Source: Aphanomyces cochlioides
Taxonomy: Eukaryota; Oomycota; Saprolegniomycetes; Saprolegniales; Verrucalvaceae
Assembly: GCA_019828595.1 (NCBI GenBank)
Contig: JAHQRK010000010.1
Span: 1,674,001-1,738,000, forward strand
Length of the DNA stretch: 64,000 nucleotides
Direction of reading: 5' to 3'
The position numbers were made by a program, and so were the translations under genes. Below are positions 32,261-43,812 of this stretch, one piece after another. A model generated the notes under the pieces. That model made no database searches, had not been told where the DNA came from, and saw only the letters and a program-made list of their open reading frames with translations. The stretch's first letter is position 1. Each line of letters begins with the position of its first letter.

Positions 32261-33691
32261 ATGGCAGCAGCTCCTGGAGATGACTCTTGGGACGTCCAAG
32301 CGGATTTGCACTTCCTCCTAGCGAGCGATGAAGATCTCCACGCGGACTTGGCGCTCGTCTGCGACTTGCTCACGACAACCGAGGAAGACTCGCCCGAGGA
32401 AACGACGACAGAGCCAAAACCTGCAACAACAAGGAAACGTAAAGCGAACAAGTGTCGGAATCCATTCGAAGCGCGCCGACGAGAGACGATCTTGGAACTG
32501 CAACGCCAAGTGGAAAGTCTCAAGGAAAAGCTTGAAGAGGCAAAGTTGCAGGCACTGCTCGAGCAGCAAGACATGACCCGATGGGAAAAGTTCGCTCGAC
32601 AGCAACGCAACGAAGTCCGCAAGGCTCTCCTGGAACGTGCTAGCCTACAAAATACAGTCGTAGCCAACAACACATTGATTGCCAAGATGGTCGCGCTCCT
32701 CCGCAAGAAACCGCGGCTGCAGGACGACTCGGATGCTTCAGCCGAAGCATGGCAAGTGTACAAACTTGTCGCCCAGGAATCGCTCCGCCATGCCGCGATC
32801 CATGCGATTGCAGACCGTCAGTACAGCAGGAAAGACTACGCTTTCATCAATGCAGGACTCATGGACCACACTCGCAATGTCTGTCGGATGCGGCCAGTGC
32901 AACAACCTGGCAAATCTGTCGTGCAGCTTGAAATTGCAAGCCAAGTCGTGCTAGGAGCTCCTTGCAGCGTCGTCAGTCGCGCAGTGTGGCAGGTTTTCAA
33001 TGGAGAGAACTCACTCCCGTCGTCGTTGTCCGCTGAAGTGGTGCGTCTTTCTCTCTCTCGATCAGGCAAGAAGTTGACTCGTCGTGTAGACTCTAGAGCG
33101 TCTCGACGACTTCACAGTCTACGAGCGATTTACAGAAGCGCGGCGCGGCATCACGAGTTATTCCAACGCAGTGAGGAAGTATTACATGGAAGGCGAGGAG
33201 CATGTGATTCTCTGGCGGTCGATTCTCGAGGATGAACTTGCTCCTCGGATGTCCATCGCAGCCGTCGAAGACGAAAGCGGATGGTTTGGCACTTGCGCTC
33301 TTCTAGAACAACTTGACGTCGTTGTAGGGCTGTCGTCGAGCCGCTGAACGATTCCCAATGTCGGCTAACCTTTCTACTCCACTTGTCGTTCGATTCCAGC
33401 GCATTTCCACCAACGCCACTGACAGCCGCCGACGATAAACGTGGACATGCACGGGATAGTACGCTGTCCATTGACGAGATAACCACGTCGATGGAGCAAA
33501 TCGAGTTTGAAGACACACCGGAACCTGTCGGCCTCATTCCCGTCGTGACAAGAACGACCAAGGACCTCTCTGTGCCGCCGGGGTACGAGGCCTTCCTGGA
33601 CCGCAACTTTCGATTCCAAGTCAATTTCCGCGACACCATCAATGCAGCCGTCCTAGAATTCAATCGGCGCAAAGTCGACAAGTTAACTTGA
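32261..33691 (+). CDS. L13: intact family gene lacking intron 1, 445 aa
   Basis: I join 32261-33040, 33090-33283 and 33328-33691; the introns are 49 and 44 nt and the total is 446 codons. Exons 1 and 2 are one continuous exon: KKPRLQ runs directly into DDSDASAEAWQVYKLVAQES, which shows the ancestral splice junction without a gap. The N-terminus has SWDVQADLHFLLASDEDLHA, then KRKANKCRNPFEARRRET and a coiled coil with WEKFARQQRNEVRKALLERA. Later motifs are AAIHAIADRQYSRKDYAFIN, FTVYERFTEARRG and a C-terminal INAAVLEFNRRKVDKLT. It is the longest intact copy and the clearest reference for the family. Confidence 0.88.
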
Positions 33692-33805
33692 GTCATCTTT
33701 ACCCTTCCCAGCGCGGCGACTGATGGATCGTGGCGGTGAGATGATTGCATTGTAGTTATATGAACACGTGGACGAATTTCAGATCAACATGTTAAATTGA
33801 GGCTG

Positions 33806-35421
33806 TTAGAACATGACGGCAAGAACGGTCGCGACGATAAAAGCGGCAGACATCGAGATGGTGCTGGCCATGGACTTTGGAGTTGTGGTAGGAGCGGCAG
33901 TGGTGGTCGTGGTGGAGGAGGAGGAGTTGGAGGTGTTCTTGGCCGAAGGGGCGACGGTGCCTCCTTGGCAGACAAGAGTTTGGTCGACGCATTGGGAAGA
34001 CTTGGATGGGCACACTTCATCCGTGAACTTTTGCACGCACAACTAGTCGCATCCTCATGAGCTCCTCCCTCGAGTGGGTGCTTGACAACGTACCATCCAG
34101 CACATGGTGCCTCCGTTCGCAACTTCAGCCGTCTTGACGCACTTGTTGGCCAAGCATTGGGCGTATTGAGCCTTCATCATGGACGCGGTCGAGTCAACGT
34201 TGCAGTCTCGCATGCACATGGCGGCAGTCACGTTTGGCGAGCTTTCGTTGGAAGGAGCCTGAAGGAAATGCCGTGAGTGACCTTGACGCTAGGACGAACG
34301 CTTACCCAGATGCCAATGGTGCAGCTAGGATCGGAGGACGCCAATTCACGGTGAATGGGGCACGCGAACGAAGCGACTTCGGTCTAGAAGAGTTGATCAG
34401 ACGATAGGAAGCGCGTTGTCAATGTACGCTTTCGCCAAGCAAGAATCGACGGTTGCTGTCGGCGTACTCCTTGAATGTCATTTGGGAGTTGGCCAAGACG
34501 GTGTCGTCGCTGACGAGGATCATGCGGCCAAAGAAGAGACGCTTCGTGTCGGCTGGCGCATTGCGTGGCATGACCATACCGTGGAGAACGGCGGGGAATT
34601 GGTGGCCCAAGTTGGTCCATTCGTTGAACGCTTGACCGATCATGACGACAAGTTCGTCGTCCTTTTGCTGAGGGCGGTATTCCGTGCCGTTCAACTTGAC
34701 AATCAAGCCGGCGTTCTCGTCCGGGTTGGCCACCACTTGGTTGTCACCATTGACAAAGCGAGGCGCCGACATCAAGATGAGCAAACCATTGTCGGTGTGC
34801 AATTCCAACGACAAGTCTACGCCCAGATGAGATGGAGAAAGGGTCTAAACGACAATACCACTGGCGACGGCGTCTGCTGGAGCTGGGTTTTCGTACGAAT
34901 GGAGATGGTTCAAATGCTTGCCGGTCATCATGACAGTCTCCATGGGCTTCGCCGACACTTCCGTCGTCGACGCATCCAACGCCTTGGCAAAAGCAAGCCC
35001 AGCTTGATCCACGACGTCGTTGAAAACCTACAGACATCACTTGTCACGATTCTTGCTGTCTCGTATATACCTTGAGGGCTTGGACATAGTCAGGACAAGA
35101 GTTGACAAGACTGTCTGGCACCAAATCAGAGTCGGCGTGCGTGCTCAAAGTACGACGTTGCGTGCCATCGACCAAACGCTTGTGGATCACGTATTCATGC
35201 GATGCCGACACGCAGCGAGCCGCCGCTTCAAGGTACGTTTCCCGCGTGGCTTCGTAGTTGGGAATGTTCTTGAGGGCGACAATGCCAGTGCTCTTCAACG
35301 CCGCCACGAGCGATGAAGCCTCCGCCGAGTTGCTCACGTCGAAGGCAGGAATCTCGTAAGTTGGGAAAGTTGCTTGGACAGCCGCAGCGAGACAAGCGAG
35401 GACAGCGATCGACAATTGCAT
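33806..35421 (-). CDS. Secreted, GPI-anchored 2OG-Fe(II) oxygenase-like protein, 462 aa
   Basis: Six exons: 35421-35071, 35027-34859, 34816-34428, 34383-34306, 34258-34094 and 34042-33806; the introns are 43, 42, 44, 47 and 51 nt and the total is 463 codons. Residues 1-17 are a signal peptide (MQLSIAVLACLAAAVQA). The core resembles isopenicillin-N-synthase-like dioxygenases: ELHTDNGLLILM gives His180 and Asp182, AVLHGM gives His252, and an Arg at 266 or 271 could bind 2-oxoglutarate. Residues 304-412 are Cys-rich (FACPIHREL, CMRDCNVD, CLANKCVKT, CVQKFTDEVC). The tail is Thr-rich (SSSSTTTTTAAPTTT) and ends in a hydrophobic helix to MAVMF-like VLAVMF, typical of GPI attachment. A TAG in the unspliced second exon is removed by the 42-nt intron. 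Substrate unknown. The Cys-rich part could be taken as a separate gene, but a 44-nt intron joins it in frame. Confidence 0.75.
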
Positions 35422-36625
35422 CTTGCGTTGGCAAATTGAGAAATGACCAAATATTGAGCTTGATTCATCGCGACTTGGATCGGGGGGGGGGGGGGTCAAA
35501 ACAAACTATCGTCATATTCGACACATCACCGACATCATTGGGATTCCTACTGCAGGGAGCAAGACAACAGAGTCATTTCCACGCATGAGGAGGCGAGCTG
35601 TTACATTAGACTGCGAAAGAGCGCAGTGAGAATGCCCTGGAGGAAGTGAGTGGTAGGGGGACCCCCCTCTATTTGGATGAGACATTCAACCTCACCACAA
35701 TTGCAAGTCAACGATTGTCAACAATTGCCGACGACGCCAGACAGTCGCGCTGGCCACAGTATGCTCTGCGTGGCGAAATGTTTGGTAGAGGCTCTTTGGG
35801 AGGACTGTCGAAGTCGTCGGAATAGCGCAAGGTGGCAGAAACATGCGCTGGTTGAATCAAGCTATGGTGGATTCACCACGGAATGGGTGGCTGACGTGGA
35901 TCAACGCCAGACATGACTTTCGAGTGTTTGGGAGATGTTTTGGACATCATTGAAGAGACTTCCAACTTGCCCCACTGTGAAAGCATGAGGAACAAGACGA
36001 AGGCTGAGAGACGACTCGGAATGCTGAGTGTCTTGACACTGTCGTGAATCATCACGGCTCAACATTGTAGGACTGCAAAAGGAGGCCATGGCGCCACTGC
36101 AGCTTGGCTCCAACTCCATGACACTTTGGCCTCTGCGTTGACGCGACGGCTGTGTGTCAGGCGATACGACAGTGTTATCGATGACACCAATGCAACTTTT
36201 GCGTGAAGACGCGCTTCAGCATGTGAGGACACTTCTGTAGCCTCACGACACACAATGGGCTGTCCTAGCGAGGGAATGATCAAGCGAACAATGGACGCTA
36301 AGTGTTCCCGGACGAATATCATGATCTAAAGCATTACTTGGCTGCTTCCAGCATCGTTTATGACCCCCCATTCGACTGCCAGTTGGAAGGCTTCATGCTA
36401 TGCCAATATCGATGGACCAAGTGGCAGTCGAATGGGGGGTCGACCTCCCATTAGACGACCTCCCATTGTCGCAAGAGTCGATTCGCCATCCCATCCCATC
36501 ATTCTTCGCTCGAAACTTTCACACTGCGGCTGCTTTGCCGAGAGGGGGTTCTACCATCAACGTCAAGCTCATGCCGTTTGTCCACCGCTTGAGTATGTTT
36601 CAGTCACGTAGTTGACTTGAGCTAG
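35422..36625. other. Upstream of the oxygenase gene and gap before L14
   Basis: A run of 14 G lies at 35482-35495, 61 bp upstream of the oxygenase start. An inverted repeat of about 25 bp (GACCCCCCATTCGACTGCCA..., 36362-36386 and 36417-36441) lies near the right end. Several frames of 60-90 codons exist on both strands but none looks like a known protein or a family exon. Confidence 0.5.
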
Positions 36626-37131
36626 TCATGCCGCATTGAATCGCAACCCTCGGTCGAAGAATGCGGTGCAGCCTTGCGGCATGACCACCTTGTCGACTCG
36701 AACGACAACTTTCGGATAGCAACCACCGCTAGAAATGGCCTCGTCGTCGCGAATTTCGTCCAAGGCATGGGCGATATCATCGACAGCAACGCTCCTTTCG
36801 TCAGTATACCTTGGAAATGTTGCCTCGTTGAAGGTGCAATGCGTCAAGAACGTCAACTGGCATTACGTCTCGCCGACAGGTTCAACGTCGATCCTCGATT
36901 TCATTCAGATGAGATGCTTGACGACGCTCTCACCAGCCGCTCACATCTTGCTCGGCGACAGTCACTGCTGGATGGCGAATTCACCTTGGGCTTGGCTCGT
37001 TGCTTTGAATGAGGTGTCTTCTCCACCCTTGAGGCGAAAAGTTGGCTCGAGAATGCCATGTCGTCGTTGGAAACATCATCGTGGACGATGAGAAATGGTA
37101 GATCCCGCTCGACATCCCATGGTTCCTCCAT
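36626..37131 (-). pseudogene. L14: family pseudogene missing exons 2 and 3
   Basis: The start MEEPWDVERDLPFLIVHDDV (37131) is a family N-terminus. After the basic block (SKQRAKPKVNSPSSSDC) the frame ends, and within about 30 bases exon 4 follows (IDVEPVGET-stop-CQLTFL, then HCTFNEATFPRYTD and MPQGCTAFFDRGLRFNAA to 36626). The coiled coil, exon 2 and exon 3 are deleted and exon 4 carries a TAA. L15 immediately upstream shares the WDVxRDLPFLIV start, so L14 and L15 are probably a tandem duplicate pair. Confidence 0.8.
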
Positions 37132-37238
37132 TGAAGCCTTGTGTCTGAAGATAATATATGAGCGATGACGGCGGCGTCTTGGGGGGATTGGGATATCAGC
37201 GGGGGGATGAAGCACGCAGCTAGTGTTCGTCGTGTCCT

Positions 37239-38571
37239 TCAAAAAGCGTGAATCAATTCATTGACATGGGCTTGCAAAGCATCGTTGAATCGCACCCCTC
37301 GGTCGAAGAACGTGTCGTAGCCTCGTGGCATGGTCATTTTGTCAAACGGGGCGACGACTGTCGGGTAACTTCCATCTTGGTGCATCGTATCGTCAACTTG
37401 CAAGCATTCCAAAGCTTGTGAGAATTCGTGGACGGAAAGACCGCGCTCGCCTGTGGCCATTGGCAATGCTGCCATGTCAAAAGCGAAATGCATGAGGAAG
37501 GTCAACCGGCATTGCATCTCGCCGATCGGTTCAATCTCGATCCTACAACTCGATGAGGGTGGTTTGTTCGAGGCACTCCAACCAGCCGCTCTGGTCTTCC
37601 ACGGCTTCTGCTGTCGTCCGTCGTGGACCGAGTTCGTCGTCGAGTCCAGAGCGCCACACAATCACGTGGAGGTTGTCCCGGACAACGTAATTGTGCTCGA
37701 ATAACTCGTCACTCCGTCGCGGGTTTCATGAAATTGCTCGTAGAGAGTGCAGTCGTCGACGTGTTCTAGAGTCTAGAAGTGCATGAGACTCATTTCACGC
37801 AACTTTGGGTACCGTTTGGGCTGATGGAAATGCTGGTGTCCTCGTTCCATTGAAGATTTCCCATGCAGCTCGGCCGACACGATCGCATGGAGCCGCCAAC
37901 GTCAATCGAATGACAGATTCAAGTCGGAGAGTGCCGTGGCTGATTGAGCTCAACGGAACGAGTCGAAAGAGGTTTTCAATTCGGCCCATCAGTCCTGCGT
38001 GGATAAACTCTGTGTCCTTGCGACTGTATTGCCGCTCTGCAATTGCATGCATCGCCGTATGTCGAAGTGATGGCTCTTGTACGCTCGCCAGTCGTCTTGC
38101 CTGGCCTAAGATACAGCGTCACGTGAATGTTCCCGCTGGAGGACAAACCTGTCGACGTGCTTTCTTGTGTACGAGGGATTGGAGATGCAGGATCAAGGTC
38201 TTGTTCGCTTGGACAGATTGCTTGAGATCTGCATGCTCGAGAATGGCCTTGCGCGCTTCGTGTCGCTGGCGTCGAGCGAGTCTTTCCCACCTGCTCGAGC
38301 TCCCCATGAAAGAGGCTTGAAATTGCCTCTCTTCCAGTTTGGCTTGCAGCATCTTCACTTTGGCATGGAGCGCACAAACTTGCAGTCGTCGACGGGCTTC
38401 AAACGACTCGGACGTCCTGCTCGGTGGTGAAATCGATTGGCTTTGCTCACCACTTTGTCGACTTGGAGAGTGCAAATGGCCCACGAGTGCCATATCTTGA
38501 TTCAGTTCTTCATCGCGGACAATCAGGAACGGCAAGTCACGCGCGACATCCCAGACTTCTTCCATGGCCAT
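37239..38571 (-). pseudogene. L15: family pseudogene, frameshifts in exons 2 and 3
   Basis: Exon 1 (38571 to about 38143) is complete: MAMEEVWDVARDLPFLIVRD, a coiled coil with WERLARRQRHEARKAILEHA, and KKARRQ before the donor. Exon 2 loses several bases after WRAYK near 38070, so EPSLRHTAMHAIAERQYSRK is out of frame. Exon 3 keeps CTLYEQFHETRDGVTSYSS but then lacks the VRKYF segment and shifts before DNLHVIVWRSGLDDELG. Exon 4 (IEIEPIGEMQCRLTFLMHFA to the stop at 37239) is open. The lesions are few and local, so the gene died relatively recently. Confidence 0.8.
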
Positions 38572-39204
38572 CAATTACAAAGTGGAGACTTTCCGAGGAA
38601 GTTTTCATTTTCGTCCCATGATCCAACTCGACCATTTCCCGCATGCATCAACCGACGACAGCTTTGGTGCTTGGTCAGACTAGTAGAGACCGGCTGTTGA
38701 GACCTCTGGTTGAGACAGATGAGCTTGTCGAGGCTACATTTTAAGGCAGACTGCACTGGTGGACTGGTGGTTGACTCTCGCACGCGGTGGGCGACAGCAG
38801 TTCAGTGGTGTACTCTCAAGGATGAAAGTCGATGGCTGTAGGAATTACCTTGTCGGCGGCGGTTTTGAGCGTGTTGACACTCGTCGTTTGACTTTGCATG
38901 GTATCTCGCAGGTCGGATGCACGAAAGCATGGTCACGACGCGTCAAAGACGGCAACATGAAGAGAGGACAAGCCATCTTGATGCACCAAAGTCTATCGAT
39001 CTCTCAAATGTTAGTTGGATTCATTCGAGATTTTGCAATCAAGTGGCCCATGGTAAATCGAAAATATCGCACCCAAGGGCTGATGGGAGGAGAGCTCCAA
39101 GTTGGCTGTCACGGCGGTATGAAGAAGGTCGTGCATTCGGCCATGTCAACGTGTCGAGGGGGTTGAAAGATAGAGAGAATGCAAGAAGCTTTGAGATCGC
39201 AATC
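38572..39204. other. Gap between L15 and L16
   Basis: Upstream sequence of L15 and downstream sequence of L16. Plus-strand frames near 38759-39166 are open for 135 codons but run into the antisense of L16 and show no protein features. Confidence 0.4.
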
Positions 39205-40541
39205 TCAAAGTCGTTGATACGCTCGAATGGCGCTGTTGATGGAATTTTCCATCGCATTTTGGAATTGCATCCCTCGTTCAAAGAAGGGATCAAAGCCGCG
39301 CGGAGTGTGAATCCATCGAAGACGTTAGGCGTGACGGGGAAATATCCAAGGCAACCGGTTGTCGTATCGCGATCCATCTGAAGTCTTCCAAGACCGGCAG
39401 CAATGGATTCAATCGAGACGTTCTTGTCATCTCCCAGAGACGGAAACATCGCCGGGTTGAAGAGGAAATGCATCAAGAACGTCATGCGGCCCTGCGATGG
39501 AGTCACAGGCTCGACGACAATCCTACAAGTCATATTTATGGGCTTGATGCGTTGAAGTGTTGAGGGTACTATCCACTGTCGTCTTCAATAGCATCAAGGG
39601 ACGACCGTGGCGCCAGGACATCCTCCAAACCAGACCGCCAGATGAGTACGTGCTCGTCGTCGTCGACGAAATACTTGCGCACAGAGTTCGAATGGCTCGT
39701 GACGCCGTCGCGGGTCTCGGTGAATCGTTCGTAGCAAGTAAAGTCGTCCAGAGTTTCAAGCGCCTACCAATGATCAATCCAACTCAACAAGTTCCAGACG
39801 CACCACTTCGGCAAAGCGAGAGATAGGAGTCTTCTCTCCATTGAATACTTGCTACACAGCTCGAGAAACAACTTCGCACGGCGCCGACAATGTCGCTCGA
39901 ATCACGGTCTCGAGGTGTACTGACTTCTGGTTTGTGCGGGGCAATGGTCGAATTCGGAAGAAGTTTTCATTGCGATCCATCAACCCTGCATTGATGAATT
40001 CCGTGTCCTTGCGGTTGTACTGACGGTCCGCAATCGCGTGGATTGCAGTTCGTCGGAGTGACGCATGTGCAACAAGCTTGTACACTCGCCATTCGTCCTC
40101 TGTAGCCTGAAGGCGGGGTTTCTTCCGCAGGAGCGACTTTAGCTGTTCAATCAACATATTGTTCGAGTTGACAGCATCGACGAGGTCCTCTTGCTCAAGG
40201 ATGGCTTTGCGAGCTTCATTTCGCTGCCGTCGGGCGAGTTTCTCCCAGCGGCTCGTGCATTGCTGCAACGACGCATTCAATTTAGCTTCCTCAAGTTTGT
40301 CTTTGAGTACTTTGACTTGGCATTGCAAGTCATAGAGCTCTTGCCGTCGGCGCGATTCAAACGATTCGCGGCATCCTTTCGACGGCGGTCGCAGTTTCCG
40401 CTTCCGGCTTTTCTTCTCGTCGTCTTCTGAGCTCGTGGCGAGGAGATCACACACGATGGCGAGTTCATCCTGGAGCGTCTGATCGCTCGCAAAGAGGAAG
40501 TGCAAGTCTCGCTCAATATCCCATGTCTCTGTCAAGTCCAT
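39205..40541 (-). pseudogene. L16: family pseudogene lacking intron 1, Trp-to-stop changes
   Basis: The first exon (from 40541, MDLTETWDIERDLHFLFASD) runs uninterrupted through KKPRLQ into ATEDEWRVYKLVAHASLRRT and AIHAIADRQYNRKDTEFINA, so intron 1 is cleanly lost as in L13. The conserved Trp in SRAV-W-QVFNGEK is TAG (about 39853). The Trp at the end of exon 3 (EDDSGW) is also TA instead of TG before the donor. In exon 4 a frameshift near 39290 puts FFERGMQFQNAMENSINSAI out of frame; the original stop would be 39205-39207. Two Trp-to-stop changes by G-to-A stand out. Confidence 0.82.
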
Positions 40542-41237
40542 GGCCAACTTTGTCATGTGGAGGTCGAGCCAACGTTGAACCACGTGGGAGTTGACCTCGG
40601 ACTTCATTTGCCTTCATTATAGGATTCCACCCAATGATGATGCAACCACAAGCAGGTACGTAAGTAAACATTCTATTCGACCTCCCATCAACAAGCTTGG
40701 TCTCTCTCCGCAGTCTTTAGAGGAAGTTCCCGCCTTGGGGGGCGTCAATAAGGCGCAACCGGACCAACTGGCATGGCCTTGGCAACTGCATGACGTGCAA
40801 CAGGAGACATGATCAATGTGAAATCATTTTACAAATTCTATCATGTGGACGGTCGTCAACTCGGTGCAATGATGGAGGCTAAAGGTTTCATAACCACGCT
40901 GGTGAAAGATATCGTGGATGTTTGAGAGATAAGCTAAAGCCTGATCGCGCTGCCAGTGTCATTCACAATGATTTCTTGGGCTAGGAGTCAGGAAGTTCCT
41001 CGAGTGGTGACCGACCAGTGTCGAACAAATTGACAGCGATTCATCACAGCGGTCAGTTCAAGCGGCGAACTCAAGAAAAGCATGCAAGAGTGGGTCCTTC
41101 TTGTTACCAGAAGCACTGCTAACCCTTGGAAAGGTAGGAAAGACTAGGCTGGAAGGGGCTCGTCCTGACTCGTCTTCGTTGTGATAACACCCCACGATGA
41201 TTCTTGTTTCTCACTCGACGTCAATCGTTTTCTGCAG
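40542..41237. other. Gap between L16 and L17
   Basis: About 700 bases without a supported gene. If L17 was inverted, the left breakpoint should lie close to 41180-41237, just before the intron-2 acceptor TTTTCTGCAG of L17. Confidence 0.45.
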
Positions 41238-41818
41238 GTTCTAGAGAAACTGGACGACTTCACAGTTTATGAGCGCTTTCAGGAAACCCGTGACGGCGTG
41301 ACGAGTCATGCGAACATTGTGCGAAAGTACTTTGTCGACGACCACGAGCATGATATTGTCTGGCGCTCCATGTTGGAAGATGAGCTAACACCGCAAATGG
41401 TAGATGGCGCCGTCGAGGATGAAAGCGGCTGGTACGTTGGATCTCTGATTGAGTTGTTGATGCTCACCTTGACATCTTTGTAGGATCGTCCTCGAGTGCA
41501 TCGATGAAACCCACTGCTGGGTTTACGATGGTGTTGCATCCACGCATTGAAGCTAGTGCCATTCGATCGACAACACCCGAAGTCATTCACGCCATTACGT
41601 CGTCGATTCAGCAAATCCACATTGGCGATAGCTGCAGCAGTAGCGACCACGGCGAAGCTGCGGCAGTGGCAGCGGCGATGGAAAAAAGAGGTTGCAAACC
41701 CGACCTGATGCGAGGATTTGATCCGTTTCAAGATCGCGGGATGCAATTCAAGATGACACTTGAAGAGACCGTCAATGCGGTGGTGCATGCTTTCCAAACT
41801 CAGGCTTCCTTGCAGTAG
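41238..41818 (+). pseudogene. L17: 3' half (exons 3-4) of a family gene
   Basis: Exon 3 is 41238-41431 (194 nt; LEKLDDFTVYERFQETRDGV, ending EDESGW) behind a good acceptor, and exon 4 is 41484-41818. Exon 4 contains 335 nt, one more than a whole frame, with the shift near 41503; the downstream frame has CKPDLMRGFDPFQDRGMQFK and ends FQTQASLQ. No exon 1 or 2 lies upstream on this strand. The missing half is probably L18, which lies tail to tail on the other strand. Confidence 0.8.
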
Positions 41819-41912
41819 TTGCTTGATCGAGTCGTCTCCAAGGCTACAAATCGACGAAAGAGATCCAAGTAGCGCGACGTCGGGTCATGATCTGTCGAAC
41901 TTGGAAGCTTAC

Positions 41913-42420
41913 CACATGCGCCAAAGGAGATGCCGGCGGCGTCTTTTCGCCATTAAAGACCTGCCTTACAGCCTGACTCACGATATGGAAAGGAGCGGCG
42001 AGCTTGACACGGTTGACAAATTCAAACTGGACGTCGAGACTCGTTGGGGAAGCAAGGGGACCCATGCGGAAGACATTTTCCTCAAGACCGAAAAGCCCTG
42101 CGTTGATAAACGTAGCGTTCTTTCGGATGTATTGGCGGTCCGCGATCGCATGAATCGCAGCGTGCCGCATCGATTCGCGTGACCAGTTTATACATCCGCC
42201 AGTCTTCCGACGAAGCGTCCTAAACGACTAGTAAATCAAGAGTGGCGGCGCGAGAAACAAACCTGCAGAACCCGAGGTTTCTTGCGCAACAGAGACGTCA
42301 ACTTTGAGATGAACGAGTTGGTCGAATCGACCGCTTCTCGGAGCTCTTCGTGTTCCTGCAAGACTTGTCGAGCTTCATGACGTTGTTCACGAACAAGTTG
42401 TTCGGGCTTGTCAAATGGAC
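41913..42420 (-). pseudogene. L18: 5' half (exon 1 end and exon 2) of a family gene
   Basis: Exon 2 (42219-41913) is 307 nt: two bases are missing before ESMRHAAIHAIADRQYIRKN. It ends at a good GTAAGC donor, with no exon 3 or 4 following on this strand. The exon 1 end (about 42420-42263) carries EEL REA VDSTNSFISKLTSLLRKKPR before a GTTTGT donor, while the 5' part is cut off where L19 ends (42452). L17 supplies exactly the exons that are missing here. Confidence 0.78.
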
Positions 42421-42451
42421 ATTTGAAACTTGTGAAATTCCTTCCGAGACC

Positions 42452-43812
42452 TTATTTCGACTTCTGAAATACTGCAATCGCGTCCTGCATTGCTTCTATC
42501 ATGGCGTTGTGGTACATCTTGGCTCTGTCAAAGAATGCCTGCATGTGCGGCACGTTGCTAGGCGGCGGCAGCGTCGTCGGCGTGGCGGTGAATGAGAACG
42601 AAGCCAAAGTCGAGACTAATCCATCGACAGTGGAGTCATCCATGGATTCCAGCGGCATGTGAATCACGCTGGTCAAGTGACAAGATCTCTCTGTATCGAC
42701 TTCGCTTGGCGTGCTTGCCATCCTAACAAAACCATATCAATAGAGCTACTGCGGTCCTTGGCCGTACCAGCCCGACATGTTGTCCACGCTGCCTCTGGTC
42801 ATGTGTGGAACGATGGCATCCTCCAAGACATTGCGGAAGACGACGACGTCGCGATCGCTTTCCATGTAGCGTTTTCGTATCGTGTTTGTGTAGGCAACGG
42901 TGCCATTTGGTTGCGGCTGGCTGAATCGCTCGTAGTTTGTCCAGGAATCAATTTCTTCCATAGTCTACACAGAAATGATAAGTGCAAACGATGAGACCAG
43001 CTTGTTTTACCTCTTGAGAAGCGTGATCCAAGAGCATGGGCCCAGTGCTCCCATTGAATGTCTTCCAGACAGCATCCATGGCCAAGCGAAAGGGTAGCGG
43101 CACAACTGCGTGATTGACAACTTCGAGAACAACCTGGCCGTTCAACAAAGTCACTGGTTTTGCACGACAGACGTCAGCCTTCTCGCCGACAACACCGGCT
43201 TGGATGAATACGTTCATATAGCGGTCATACTGTCTGTCAGCAATGGCATGGATTGCAGCCACCCGAAACGATGCTTGAGCGGCGAGCTTGTACTCTTTCC
43301 AATCGGTGCTGGAAGGATCTGACAGCATCTATCGTTTCGTTAAGCCAAAGTTTGCTAGAAGGGTGTATTCTTACTGTCAAGTGGCGAGGTTTCTTCTGGA
43401 GAATGGAACGCATGTACTGTATGAAAGCAGCGCCTTCTGCTATACCAGCGCGCAGTTCAGTGTTTTCGTCAATAGCGCGTTTCGCTTGTATATGTTCAAG
43501 TCGTGCCGCCTGCTCCCATGCTGACAAACTAAACGTTGTCTTCAATCGAGCTTTCTCATGAGCGAGTTTTTCCTGCAGTGCAACGACCTGCTTTTGCAGA
43601 GAGCGGATTTCTTGCTTGTTGTGGTTCACACGTTGTCGCTTCTTTGTCTTGACTGCAGCTTCTGTGGACGCTGGGCAGGAGAGAGCGCTGCTGTCTGAAG
43701 GTGTTTCCTCCAAGAGGTCACATACATGAGCTAGGTCAGCCTGGAGATCCTCGTCCGTGGCGATGAGGAATCCCAAGTCCTCCATGATATCCCACGAGGT
43801 GTCGGCATCCAT
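42452..43812 (-). CDS. L19: intact family gene, divergent, 407 aa
   Basis: I join 43812-43375, 43328-43011, 42964-42768 and 42722-42452; the introns are 46, 46 and 45 nt and the total is 408 codons. The start MDADTSWDIMEDLGFLIATD is followed by a coiled coil with AWEQAARLEHIQAKRAIDEN and KKPRHLT. Exon 2 is 318 nt and exon 3 is 197 nt, each a multiple of three longer than in most copies. Motifs are VAAIHAIADRQYDRYMNVFI and TNYERFSQPQPNG. The C-terminal exon is short and variable (MASTPSEVDTERS...) and ends MQDAIAVFQKSK. It combines YERF-type exon 3 wording with some features of L20-L23, so it may be intermediate. Confidence 0.84.

Noticed and set aside
34419..34814. Oxygenase core as a stand-alone gene ending at 34419
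   Set aside because: A 44-nt GT-AG intron at 34427-34384 joins it in frame to the Cys-rich exons, and all exon lengths then add up to a whole frame.
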